From NCBI GenBank assembly GCA_040387555.1, contig JAZKDO010000003.1, forward strand, positions 1,054,001-1,118,000: DNA of 64,000 bases. The letters are read 5' to 3'. The notes under the pieces were generated by a model. It worked only from the letters and a program-made list of their open reading frames with translations. It was not told the origin of the DNA and made no database searches. The translations under genes and the position numbers were made by a program. This document shows, piece after piece, positions 49,886 to 57,734 of this stretch; position 1 is the first letter of the stretch, and every line of letters begins with the position of its first letter. This stretch comes from UBA4416 sp040387555 (GTDB lineage Bacteria; Bacteroidota; Bacteroidia; B-17B0; Aurantibacillaceae).

Positions 49886-50506
49886 ATGGATCATTTTATA
49901 TTAATGTCGGCTATCAAGCACCAGGGCTCGGGTAAAAGAGAGAGCTCCCGGGAGGAATTACAAGATGTGATTGGCGTGATTAATAAAATTCATAAAAAAC
50001 ATTTCATTACCTCCTTAGATATGGTGATGCCATACGAGTTCCAGGGAATCACAAATAGTTTACAAGGTAGCCTGGAAATGATATTTGATATCGAAGAATG
50101 TATTATTGAGAACAACCTGGATTTTAAATTAAAACATGTGCTGTACCATGATACACTGGAAACCATACAGAGTAAACATACTGCTTATGAGCGTTTGGGT
50201 TTTGGATTAATCGATGCACGGCAACGCCTCGACCTGATAAAAAAAACTGATAGCCGTTTTTTAATTGCAACAAATAATGAGAAAGCAAGTTTATACCTGA
50301 ACAATTTGTTTTTAATTTATGAGGATTATATTGATTCATGGAAGAAAACTGATTATGAATATGTAAAAGCTTTTTTAAACAATTTGGACTATAAAGAAGT
50401 TGCTTCGTTGTTTAATGTAAATATTTCGAGCGGATGGAGACGAGAAAAAAGTCTGAAAATGAAACAGTACTACACAATTAAGGAAATGATCCTTGGAGGT
50501 ACTTAA
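49886..50506 (+). CDS. SatD-like protein with C-terminal helix-turn-helix
   Basis: 206 residues. The N-terminal part (V-I-G-V-I-N-K-I-H-K-K-H-F-I-T-S-L-D then P-Y-E-F-Q-G-I-T-N-S-L) resembles SatD-family proteins, whose pattern is I-N-x(n)-G-D-E-F-Q-G; here the usual Gly-Asp before Glu-Phe-Gln-Gly is Pro-Tyr. The C-terminus (Y-K-E-V-A-S-L-F-N-V-N-I-S-S-G-W-R-R-E-K) is a helix-turn-helix with a recognition helix. It may be a transcriptional regulator. It is divergent from the ribosomal operon and unlinked to known sat genes. The family call is moderate; the function is unknown. Confidence 0.55.
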   Translation: MDHFILMSAIKHQGSGKRESSREELQDVIGVINKIHKKHFITSLDMVMPYEFQGITNSLQGSLEMIFDIEECIIENNLDFKLKHVLYHDTLETIQSKHTAYERLGFGLIDARQRLDLIKKTDSRFLIATNNEKASLYLNNLFLIYEDYIDSWKKTDYEYVKAFLNNLDYKEVASLFNVNISSGWRREKSLKMKQYYTIKEMILGGT

Positions 50507-50524
50507 TAATCACAGACTTTTATT

Positions 50525-50749
50525 CTAATAAACTTCTATTTCCCCTCCATTATTAATGATTTCACCATGGTAGTTTCCATGTAAGTACAATTTTGATCCC
50601 TTGTTAAGAGTTATGTCTTTTTTGATTTCACCATAAATTCTAGCCTTGATATTCTCTTCTATTACTACATTATCTGCAGTAACATTATTATATTGAGTGT
50701 CAGCCGTGATAAACAAATTACCAGTGACAATTGAATCGATGATTTTCAT
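50525..50749 (-). CDS. Small bactofilin-like repeat protein (paralogue of 11864-12100)
   Basis: 74 residues from the ATG at 50749. Short strands and turns repeat: D-N-V-V-I-E-E-N-I-K-A-R-I-Y-G, D-I-T-L-N-K-G-S-K-L-Y-L-H-G and N-N-G-G-E-I-E-V-Y, aligning throughout with the 11864-12100 product (V-V-L-E-E-N-I-T-V-R-L-F-G, D-I-V-L-K-K-G-S and Q-G-G-I-I-H-I-Y). This suggests a short right-handed solenoid that may polymerise, but nothing is known. No signal peptide. It converges on the SatD-like gene with an 18-nt gap. Confidence 0.65.
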   Translation of the reverse strand: MKIIDSIVTGNLFITADTQYNNVTADNVVIEENIKARIYGEIKKDITLNKGSKLYLHGNYHGEIINNGGEIEVY

Positions 50750-50814
50750 TAAAATTTAAAAAATAATTATTGCCCGCTAATGCAGTCAAGTGAGTAAACA
50801 AAAAAACACAAGAG

Positions 50815-51150
50815 TTAAGCGATAGGAGGTCCACGTTTCTGGTCTACGCAATACAAGAAAGAGGAGTAGTTGTCTTCTAGTATGACTGAATCACTGATTG
50901 CATATACGTATGCGCGAAGAAGCAAGGAAGATGAAATGTGAGGGACTGAAACTTTAACACCACGTGTTTTACGTTTCCCTTTAATGAGGGAAATTTTACT
51001 AGTCGTTTGCCAGCAACCTAAGGTTTTTGACTTATAAAACTTATTTTCAAAAGTTTTTTTTGAAAATGATCCACCCGAAAAGTTAGGAGTTTTACTATGA
51101 GAATAAATAGTAAAACACAGGCTTATCAAAAAGAGAATAATTCTAACCAC
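50815..51150 (-). CDS. Small exported hypothetical protein ending in KRGPPIA
   Basis: 111 residues starting at GTG 51150. A likely signal peptide (M-V-R-I-I-L-F-L-I-S-L-C-F-T-I-Y-S-H-S) precedes a Ser/Lys-rich, strand-prone body and a terminal D-Q-K-R-G-P-P-I-A. No domain is recognised. It lies 65 nt upstream of the bactofilin-like gene on the same strand. Confidence 0.5.
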   Translation of the reverse strand: MVRIILFLISLCFTIYSHSKTPNFSGGSFSKKTFENKFYKSKTLGCWQTTSKISLIKGKRKTRGVKVSVPHISSSLLLRAYVYAISDSVILEDNYSSFLYCVDQKRGPPIA

Positions 51151-51275
51151 GGCTCTAATGTAGCATTTTACGACTTTAACAAAACTATATTTGACTACTT
51201 TTTATGTTTTTTTGATTAGAATTAGAATGGTATAATGATTAATGTAAATTAAAATGATTTTTTTTTAATATTTTT

Positions 51276-51305
51276 TTTGTTGTTAAGAAAATAGTTGTAA
51301 ATTTG
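51276..51305 (+). promoter_or_regulatory. Promoter of tRNA-Asp
   Basis: TTTGTTG at 51276-51282 and TAAATTTG at 51298-51305 give a -33/-7 pair with a spacing of about 18 nt, 27 nt before the mature tRNA 5' end. This is one of the best consensus matches in the window. Confidence 0.6.
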
Positions 51306-51332
51306 CACTCCCAATTCGAAAGAAAAGGTGTT

Positions 51333-51406
51333 GGTCCGGTAGTTCAGCTGGTTAGAATGCCGCCCTGTCACGGCGGAGGTCGCGGGTTCGAGTCCCGTCC
51401 GGACCG
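51333..51406 (+). tRNA. tRNA-Asp (anticodon GTC)
   Basis: A 74-nt cloverleaf: acceptor stem GGTCCGG with CCGGACC and discriminator G; D-arm AGTTCAGCTGGTTAGAAT; anticodon stem with loop CTGTCAC (GTC at 51367-51369); T-arm GCGGGTTCGAGTCCCGT. No CCA is encoded. An isolated tRNA with its own promoter and terminator; no tRNA cluster or integration-site duplication is seen. Confidence 0.97.
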
Positions 51407-51413
51407 CAAAAAG

Positions 51414-51443
51414 CCCCTAGAGTCATTGATTCTAGGGGTTTTT
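51414..51443 (+). terminator. Terminator after tRNA-Asp
   Basis: An 8-bp perfect stem (CCCCTAGA and complement, 51414-51421 with 51431-51438), a 9-nt loop and a T-run to 51443. Confidence 0.85.
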
Positions 51444-51585
51444 GCTTTTGTGGCATATATGTAAAATTTAAAATTAACAGAATTAAACTTTTTATATATT
51501 TTTACGATCTAGTTTGGCATATGCATTGTTTTGAAGTATATGTTGAAATAAATCCGTTTCATTTGAAACATTAAACAATAACACT

Positions 51586-52248
51586 ATGAAAAAATTGATC
51601 TTATTAATATCAACCCTTACATTATCAGTATTTAGTTCTTACGCACAGGACCAGGATCCAAAAGCAAAAGCTATTCTTGATGATCTGAGTAAAGTAACTA
51701 AAGCTTACAAAACTATTACTTCAGAATATATTTTTACTATCCTGAATAAGGACAAGAAACAAACAGAAAAGCAAACAGGTAAGGTGTTTGTAAAAGGTTT
51801 TAAATTTAAATTGGAAATTCCAGGGAACACTATTGTATGTGATGGAAAAACGATCTGGGCGCACAATAAGGATGCGAATGAAGTTACAGTAAAAAACTTT
51901 GATGCTAATAACGAAGACCAGTTAAATCCATCGAAAATTTTTACTATGTATGAAACTGGTTTCAAATACAAATACGAAAAGGAAGAAAAAGTAGGTGCTG
52001 CTTTATGTCATGTGATTATTTTATACCCATCAGTAAAACCCGAAAAAAAGAAGTTTCATACAGTAAAAATATTTGTTGATAAAACGAAAAAACAAGTCGC
52101 AAGATTAATGATGATGATGAAGGATGGAACAACCCAAACTTATGATATTAAGACTTATAAGCCAAATGTTGAAATTTCTGATAATGTGTTCGTATTCGAC
52201 TTAAAGCCTTTTAAAGCTGATCAAATCACCGACGAAAGAGAACTCTAA
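51586..52248 (+). CDS. LolA-like outer-membrane lipoprotein carrier protein
   Basis: 220 residues. A signal peptide (MKKLILLISTLTLSVFSSYA, cut before Q-D-Q-D) precedes a LolA-type open half-barrel: I-T-S-E-Y-I-F-T, G-K-V-F-V-K-G-F-K-F-K-L-E-I-P, I-V-C-D-G-K-T-I-W-A-H and E-V-T-V-K-N-F-D. LolA shuttles lipoproteins from the inner membrane to the outer membrane through the periplasm. The family is diverse in Bacteroidota and several paralogues occur, so the exact lipoprotein load is unknown. aroE follows 6 nt later. Confidence 0.88.
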   Translation: MKKLILLISTLTLSVFSSYAQDQDPKAKAILDDLSKVTKAYKTITSEYIFTILNKDKKQTEKQTGKVFVKGFKFKLEIPGNTIVCDGKTIWAHNKDANEVTVKNFDANNEDQLNPSKIFTMYETGFKYKYEKEEKVGAALCHVIILYPSVKPEKKKFHTVKIFVDKTKKQVARLMMMMKDGTTQTYDIKTYKPNVEISDNVFVFDLKPFKADQITDEREL

Positions 52249-52254
52249 ATCAGG

Positions 52255-52998
52255 ATGCATTTCGGTCTTATTGGCAAGTCATTGTCTCATTCCTTTTCTA
52301 AGTCTTATTTGGAAGAAAAATTTATCAAAGAAGATAGAGATGGTTTTCTGTATTCTAATTTTGATCTGGAGAACCTGAGTTCTTTACCAGAGATCATCTT
52401 GAGTAATCATTTATCTGGACTCAATGTTACCAAGCCTTTCAAAGAAACTATTATTCCTTACCTGAACGCATTAGATGCAACAGCGGAGGAAATAGGAGCA
52501 GTTAATTGTGTGAAAATTAATTGGGAGAAAGAAGTACCTTATTTGATTGGTTATAATACGGACCATTATGGATTTGCTCAAAGCATTAAACCATTTTTGG
52601 AACCAATTCACCAAAAAGCATTGATATTAGGTACTGGCGGTGCATCTAAAGCAATTGCATATGCTTTAAAAAATGTTGGTGTAGATTTTTATTATGTAAC
52701 ATCAGGAGAAAAAAAAAGGTCCAATTATTTTAACTATTCTGAATTGAATGAATATGTATTGAATGCGTTTAAACTGATCGTTAATTGTACACCTTTGGGA
52801 ATGTATCCAAAAACAGATGTTTGTCCTGATATTCCTTTTAAATTTTTGAACTCCGACCATTTATTATACGACCTTATTTATAATCCTGAAGAAACACTAT
52901 TCCTTCAAAGAGGAAAAGACCAAGGCGCTACTATCATTAATGGTTTAAATATGCTAAAACTACAGGCTGATAAAGCGTGGGAGATTTGGCATCGTTAA
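52255..52998 (+). CDS. aroE: Shikimate dehydrogenase
   Basis: 247 residues, at the short end of AroE. NADPH-dependent reduction of 3-dehydroshikimate to shikimate. The catalytic Lys60 (N-V-T-K-P-F-K) and Asp103 (N-T-D-H-Y-G-F) are present, as are the shikimate-binding S-L-S-H-S-F-S and the Rossmann loop G-T-G-G-A-S-K. It starts 6 nt after the LolA-like gene. Confidence 0.95.
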   Translation: MHFGLIGKSLSHSFSKSYLEEKFIKEDRDGFLYSNFDLENLSSLPEIILSNHLSGLNVTKPFKETIIPYLNALDATAEEIGAVNCVKINWEKEVPYLIGYNTDHYGFAQSIKPFLEPIHQKALILGTGGASKAIAYALKNVGVDFYYVTSGEKKRSNYFNYSELNEYVLNAFKLIVNCTPLGMYPKTDVCPDIPFKFLNSDHLLYDLIYNPEETLFLQRGKDQGATIINGLNMLKLQADKAWEIWHR

Positions 52999-53022
52999 GT
53001 CATTTTAAATTTGTTTCAAAAT

Positions 53023-53053
53023 CTCAGTAGACCTTGACCAAGTTCAGGGTGAC
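53023..53053. repeat. REP-like palindromic repeat between aroE and the SpoIIE gene
   Basis: The segment CTTGACCAAGTTCAGGGTGA, with CTCAGTAGAC before it, resembles intergenic repeats with a CAAGCTCAGGGTGAC core found in many Bacteroidota genomes. It has a weak hairpin (CCTTGA with TCAGGG). It fills the short gap between two convergent genes and matches the repeat type seen in topB. Confidence 0.4.
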
Positions 53054-53074
53054 GGAAGAACCTGTAGTAAATAC

Positions 53075-54304
53075 TTAATTAAACTTGCATGTCAGCATAG
53101 CAATGTCATCTATAAATGGCATTTCAGCTTTAAACTCTTCCAGATAAAAAAGCATGGCTTTATTAATAAAAGCGCAATTAGATTTCTTATTACTGATTAG
53201 GATTTTCTTTATTTCATCTACAGAAACAGTATCCTCATTATTATTAATGGTATCGGTTAACCCATCTGTATAAGCAAATAAAATAGAATCTGGTGAAACC
53301 AGCAGAGTTTCTGAATCAAATGAAATTAATGGGTTTGTGATCCCTAACAAGGTACATCCTTTATCTAAGTAAATGGATTTGTTGTTATCTAATAAGATAG
53401 GTGCGTTATGGCCGGCATTGATGTAGGATAACTTTCTTGTCTCAATACTGTATTTGGCAATAAATAAAGAAATAAACTTTTCGCTTTTGGCATTATCACA
53501 AATCAATTGATTAATATCAATCACAATTTCTGTAAGGCTTTGTGTGTATTTTAATAAAACCCTTAAAGCTGCTTGCAAGTTGCTCATCAATAATGCTGCG
53601 GCAACTCCTTTTCCAGAAACATCCGCTAAACAAAAAACCAGTTCAGTTTCGTTAATCCAAATAACATCGTAATAATCGCCGCCAATTTGTTGATGTGGTA
53701 AGTACAAGGCATTCATTTCTAATTCTTTCATGCTAGGCAGCGATGAAGGGAATAATAATTTTTGCATGCCTTGTGCCAGTTCCAGCTCCTTTTGAATGGC
53801 GGCCTTTTGTATGGATGTTTTATAGAGTTTTTTGTTTTCAATAGCTACGATCATCACATTGGTTAAGGTCTGGATAAATGGCAAGTGCTTGATAGCGGAA
53901 CTCATTTCAATTTTTTTCTCATCCAAATCGCCCAATAAAACAAAGGCAAGGGGCGTATGCTTATGATAAACCGGAATTACAATTTCAAATCGCTTGCTTA
54001 AATTTCCTTTGGAATAAGAAATGGTTTCAATTTCTTTGATGTCTAATAATTCTGGCTCAAATATAAGATGGTTATAATCTTTGTCTACACCGTATTTTAA
54101 AATACAAGTCCATTCAGCAGCGAAACTAAAAAGCACTAACTTACCCACTTGTAATTGGTTCTCTAGAATGTCTTGATAAATATCTAAGAGTTGAGGTGTT
54201 GTTAAATTATTATTGATAGCCTTTGTCATCACTAATAATGAATTTAACTTCACATCTTTTACGTTGCTTGCAGCAGAAAGGACATTTATTTTAGAAGTCT
54301 TCAA
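53075..54304 (-). CDS. Cytoplasmic SpoIIE (PP2C) family protein phosphatase
   Basis: 409 residues. A GAF-like N-terminal region (about 25-160) and a coiled linker (L-A-Q-G-M-Q-K-L-L-F-P-S) are followed by a PP2C-type SpoIIE phosphatase (about 190-409) with Asp210 (G-G-D-Y-Y-D), Asp228 (A-D-V-S-G-K-G), N-A-G-H-N and Y-T-D-G-L-T-D. A serine phosphatase of the partner-switch type, acting on an anti-sigma factor antagonist; that target gene is not in this window. Only a TTG at 54304 can start it close to the lpxD-like stop (in frame, TAA then one codon then TTG). Confidence 0.9.
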   Translation of the reverse strand: MKTSKINVLSAASNVKDVKLNSLLVMTKAINNNLTTPQLLDIYQDILENQLQVGKLVLFSFAAEWTCILKYGVDKDYNHLIFEPELLDIKEIETISYSKGNLSKRFEIVIPVYHKHTPLAFVLLGDLDEKKIEMSSAIKHLPFIQTLTNVMIVAIENKKLYKTSIQKAAIQKELELAQGMQKLLFPSSLPSMKELEMNALYLPHQQIGGDYYDVIWINETELVFCLADVSGKGVAAALLMSNLQAALRVLLKYTQSLTEIVIDINQLICDNAKSEKFISLFIAKYSIETRKLSYINAGHNAPILLDNNKSIYLDKGCTLLGITNPLISFDSETLLVSPDSILFAYTDGLTDTINNNEDTVSVDEIKKILISNKKSNCAFINKAMLFYLEEFKAEMPFIDDIAMLTCKFN

Positions 54305-54307
54305 ATC

Positions 54308-55240
54308 TTACTTACCGTAGAGTTTATGAATTAAAGAAGGTAATTGTTTTAGCGCAAATATTTCTCTCATTTTTGATTTAGCTTCTGATGCTGGCGATCC
54401 AAAAAAAGTTTTACCTGCTGCCACATTCTCGCCAACTCCACTTTGAGCCTGTATTATAGCATAATCACCAATAGTAATATTACTTGAAATACCAACCTGT
54501 CCCCACATAGTAACGCGGTTACCAATATTGCAACAGCCTGCAATTGCAACACTGGCCGCAAGTAAACACATTTCTCCAAGTATAACATCGTGAGCAATAT
54601 GAACTAAATTGTCAATAATAGTTCCTTTGCCAATAATGGTATTTGAAGTAACTCCTTTATCAATAGTACAGTTTGCGCCAATATGAACGTTATCTTCTAT
54701 GATCACATTTCCACAGGTTTGCAGTTGTTCAAAGTGAGTATCACGATTCTTAAAATAAAATGCATCAGAACCGATAATAGTTCCTGCATGAATGATCACA
54801 TTATCCCCAATCTGGCAATTATCATAAATAATTACATTGGGATGAATAATACAATTATTTCCAATGGATACGTGATTTCCAATAAAAGCCCCGGGCATAA
54901 TCATTGTATTCACGCCAATCTGCGCGGATGGACTATTGAAAACAGTTGAATATTGTTTTGGTTTAAAATGTTGAGTCAGTTTGTTAAACGCCGTTAAAGG
55001 TTCAGCATGGATGATGAGTCCTTTTCCAATAGGACATTCTATTTTTTGATTGATAATGATAGTTGTTGCAGCTGATTGTATAGCTTTATCGAAATATTTA
55101 GGATGATCTACAAAAACTGCGTCACCTGAGGATACACGATGAATTTCATTTAAACCGGTAATCATATGTTGATCGGGACCAACATAAGAAGATTCTATAA
55201 TAGCAGCAAGGTCTTTGAGTGATGTTGGATTTATTTGCAT
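54308..55240 (-). CDS. lpxD: LpxD-like UDP-3-O-acyl-glucosamine N-acyltransferase
   Basis: 310 residues. An N-terminal UDP-binding domain (I-T-G-L-N-E-I, D-A-V-F-V-D-H-P-K-Y) leads into about nine hexapeptide repeats (I-G-x-x-x) that form the left-handed helix. Catalytic His217 is in D-N-L-V-H-I-A-H-D-V (E. coli His239). It transfers a 3-hydroxyacyl chain to the lipid A precursor. It is shorter than E. coli LpxD (341), and Bacteroidota often carry two LpxD-like genes, one linked to envelope regulators, so this may be the secondary copy. Confidence 0.85.
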   Translation of the reverse strand: MQINPTSLKDLAAIIESSYVGPDQHMITGLNEIHRVSSGDAVFVDHPKYFDKAIQSAATTIIINQKIECPIGKGLIIHAEPLTAFNKLTQHFKPKQYSTVFNSPSAQIGVNTMIMPGAFIGNHVSIGNNCIIHPNVIIYDNCQIGDNVIIHAGTIIGSDAFYFKNRDTHFEQLQTCGNVIIEDNVHIGANCTIDKGVTSNTIIGKGTIIDNLVHIAHDVILGEMCLLAASVAIAGCCNIGNRVTMWGQVGISSNITIGDYAIIQAQSGVGENVAAGKTFFGSPASEAKSKMREIFALKQLPSLIHKLYGK

Positions 55241-55258
55241 GAAAAATAATTATTAGAA

Positions 55259-56233
55259 TTAATTTACTCTTAATTTTTGACCAATTTTTAAATAATAACG
55301 TTTATCCGTTCCATTTAATACACATAATTCCTTCATCGTTAATCCAAAACGTTTGGCTACTTCATACCAGGTGTCTCCTCGCTCAATTGTATGCAATGTG
55401 GCATTGCTCGGGTAAGCGCATATGCCATAACGAGAGCGCTTGATAATAATAGAATCATTAAACGTTTTATTTTCATTAAAAGAAATAATGGAGGATGGAT
55501 TTAAAGCCTGACCTTTAAAGCGGACCTCAAAATGCAAATGAGGGCCACTACTTCTTCCTGTGCTTCCACCTAAACCAATCAACTGACCTGCAGATACTAC
55601 TTGCCCAGGCTTCACCTTTATTTTTGAGAGATGAGCATATACTGTTTCCAGACCATTATAATGCCTGATAATAATTACATTTCCGTATGCTCCTTTAACC
55701 TGGGCAATTCTTATCATTCCATCAAAGGCTGCAACAATGGCGTCACCCTTATTTAAATTAATATCAATACCCTTGTGCATTCGCCCATCTCTCCATCCAA
55801 ATTTAGAGTTTACCGGGCCAATTTTTGGGTGGTGATAAATGCCCAAAGAATCGCTTTCAATTTTTATGATCTGTGATTCAGGAAACGCAAAGTCAGGCGT
55901 AATCGTAAAAACCGTGCTTTCATCAAAGTCATCATAAAAGCTGGTAGCGGGAATGTGTCCATACTTCACTATTGTAAGATTGGCATCATTTGATACTAAA
56001 ATACTATTGTAATAGCTGATTAGTTCAATTTCTCTTTCTTCTATAGTTGCAAGGTCAAGTAAGGAATCAACCAACTTAACAAGCTGAAGTTTTGTTACGC
56101 CAAGCTTATCTGTTGAATTTGAAGGCACTGCAGAATACTTAAGACGTGTAGTGTCTTTTTTAGGCTCACCGTCCGCCAATAAAATTATGGGGGAAAGGAG
56201 AAGCATCCATAGTGTATAAATAGTTAACTTCAA
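55259..56233 (-). CDS. M23 family metallopeptidase with LysM domain
   Basis: 324 residues. A signal peptide (from TTG at 56233: M-K-L-T-I-Y-T-L-W-M-L-L-L; an ATG nine codons later is the alternative) is followed by a polar region and the LytM peptidase domain (about 139-247) with zinc ligands His153 and Asp157 (H-K-G-I-D), His201, and the H-L-H motif at 232-234. The C-terminal LysM (about 278-323, I-E-R-G-D-T-W-Y-E-V-A-K-R-F) binds peptidoglycan. All zinc ligands are intact, so it is probably active on cross-links. It lies 18 nt upstream of lpxD on the same strand. Confidence 0.94.
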   Translation of the reverse strand: MKLTIYTLWMLLLSPIILLADGEPKKDTTRLKYSAVPSNSTDKLGVTKLQLVKLVDSLLDLATIEEREIELISYYNSILVSNDANLTIVKYGHIPATSFYDDFDESTVFTITPDFAFPESQIIKIESDSLGIYHHPKIGPVNSKFGWRDGRMHKGIDINLNKGDAIVAAFDGMIRIAQVKGAYGNVIIIRHYNGLETVYAHLSKIKVKPGQVVSAGQLIGLGGSTGRSSGPHLHFEVRFKGQALNPSSIISFNENKTFNDSIIIKRSRYGICAYPSNATLHTIERGDTWYEVAKRFGLTMKELCVLNGTDKRYYLKIGQKLRVN

Positions 56234-56395
56234 ATTGTTTGTAAGTCCAACGAAAATAATAAAATTATATCAAAAAAAGTTTTTTTTCATACAAAATACA
56301 GAAATATGACTTTTGTCTAAATCCATTAAATAATCGACCAATTTGTTTGAACTGCCAAAAATTATGTGCTAATTTGTTTAATACAATTAGAAAGA

Positions 56396-57463
56396 ATGAT
56401 TGCAAACGCTGATATTAAAATTGAAAAAACTACTCACAGTAGGGTTAATGAATATGATGTAAATGACGTTCCATTTGGAAAATGTTTTTCAGATCATATG
56501 TTTATTGCTGAATATGCTAATGGTAAATGGGAGAAATCCTACATTACTCCATACCGCGATATTCCAATGAGTTTTGCAATGTCAGCACTTCATTATGGTC
56601 AGGCAATTTTTGAAGGAATGAAAGCTTACAAGTCGGAAGATGGAGAAGTTAGTATTTTCAGACCTTTAGAAAATTATAAGCGTTTAAATAAATCCGCTAT
56701 ACGAATGGCTATGCCAGAGGTACCCGAAGAAATATTTATGGGTGGTTTGATTGAATTATTGAAACTTGATTCTGCCTGGGTTCCTACTTCTGAAACAGGC
56801 TCCTTATATATCCGCCCTTTTTTAATTGCTACAGATGAAGCAATAGGGGTAAAGGCAAGCGAAACCTATAAATTTGTTATCATAACTTGTCCTGCAGGAA
56901 AATATTATTCTGAACCAATTAAGGTTTTGATCGAAACAAATTACATCCGTGCAGTGCAGGGTGGTGTTGGTTTTGTGAAGGCTGCCGGAAATTATGGACG
57001 TAGTTTGTATCCAACTAAGTTAGCTCAACAAAAAGGTTATCAGCAAGTGATCTGGACCGATGGCGCCACTCATTCTTATCTTGAAGAATCAGGCACAATG
57101 AATTTAATGTTTGTGATTGGAGATTCAGTTGTTACTCCTGCATTAGGAGATACTATATTAGCTGGTATTACCCGTGACAGTGTTTTAGCACTTGCAAGGG
57201 AATGGGGTATGAAAGTAGAAGAGCGGAAAATTTCAATAAATGAAATTCTGGAAGCTCATGCCGCGGGCACTTTGAAAGAAGCTTTTGGCGTAGGAACAGC
57301 AGCTACCATTGCACAGATTATTGGAATTGGACATGTTGAAGATTATTATCCTTTACCCGCTGTGGAAGAACGTAAGTTTTCCAATAAAGTAGATGAGACT
57401 TTAAGAGGCATTCGTAAAGGTAAAATTGCAGATACTTTAAATTGGATGTTTAAGGTAAAATAA
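56396..57463 (+). CDS. ilvE: Branched-chain amino acid aminotransferase
   Basis: 355 residues from the ATG at 56396; the frame reads back ten codons to a GTG. A fold-type IV PLP enzyme interconverting Leu, Ile and Val with their keto acids. PLP-binding Lys195 (F-V-K-A-A-G-N-Y), G-Q-A-I-F-E-G-M-K-A-Y, R-P-F-L-I-A-T and E-E-S-G-T-M-N are present, the class II BCAT type. It is a lone gene with its own terminator; no ilv or leu genes are nearby. Confidence 0.96.
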   Translation: MIANADIKIEKTTHSRVNEYDVNDVPFGKCFSDHMFIAEYANGKWEKSYITPYRDIPMSFAMSALHYGQAIFEGMKAYKSEDGEVSIFRPLENYKRLNKSAIRMAMPEVPEEIFMGGLIELLKLDSAWVPTSETGSLYIRPFLIATDEAIGVKASETYKFVIITCPAGKYYSEPIKVLIETNYIRAVQGGVGFVKAAGNYGRSLYPTKLAQQKGYQQVIWTDGATHSYLEESGTMNLMFVIGDSVVTPALGDTILAGITRDSVLALAREWGMKVEERKISINEILEAHAAGTLKEAFGVGTAATIAQIIGIGHVEDYYPLPAVEERKFSNKVDETLRGIRKGKIADTLNWMFKVK

Positions 57464-57484
57464 ATTTCATAAGCATAAAAAATG

Positions 57485-57514
57485 AAGCCTTGTCAAAATT
57501 TTTGATAAGGCTTT
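57485..57514 (+). terminator. Terminator after ilvE
   Basis: A 13-bp stem, AAGCCTTGTCAAA (57485-57497) against TTTGATAAGGCTT, with one G-T pair and a tight 4-nt loop, then a T-rich tail. Confidence 0.75.
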
Positions 57515-57734
57515 ATTAATGAGAAGCTATGAACCATTCAAGAACTCATTGTTCAAAACATTTTTTTTATTCCCAGTTCAAAACTTTAAATTTGTTGCTC
57601 TTCAAACAAATATAGTATGTCATATTTTGATGAACAAAAAAATATTAGGCAACCGATCATTGAATTATTAATTCGTCTTCGCGAAGCATAATAAATAAAT
57701 TTTAAACAAACACAAACAAACATATAAAACAAAC

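Noticed and set aside
51333..51443. tRNA-Asp as an integration site for a mobile element
   Set aside because: No integrase, no duplicated tRNA 3' end and ordinary chromosomal genes on both sides.
57464..57734. Possible SAM riboswitch in the metK leader
   Set aside because: Beyond the ilvE terminator the leader is AT-rich and I found no SAM-I or SAM-II core or expression-platform hairpin.
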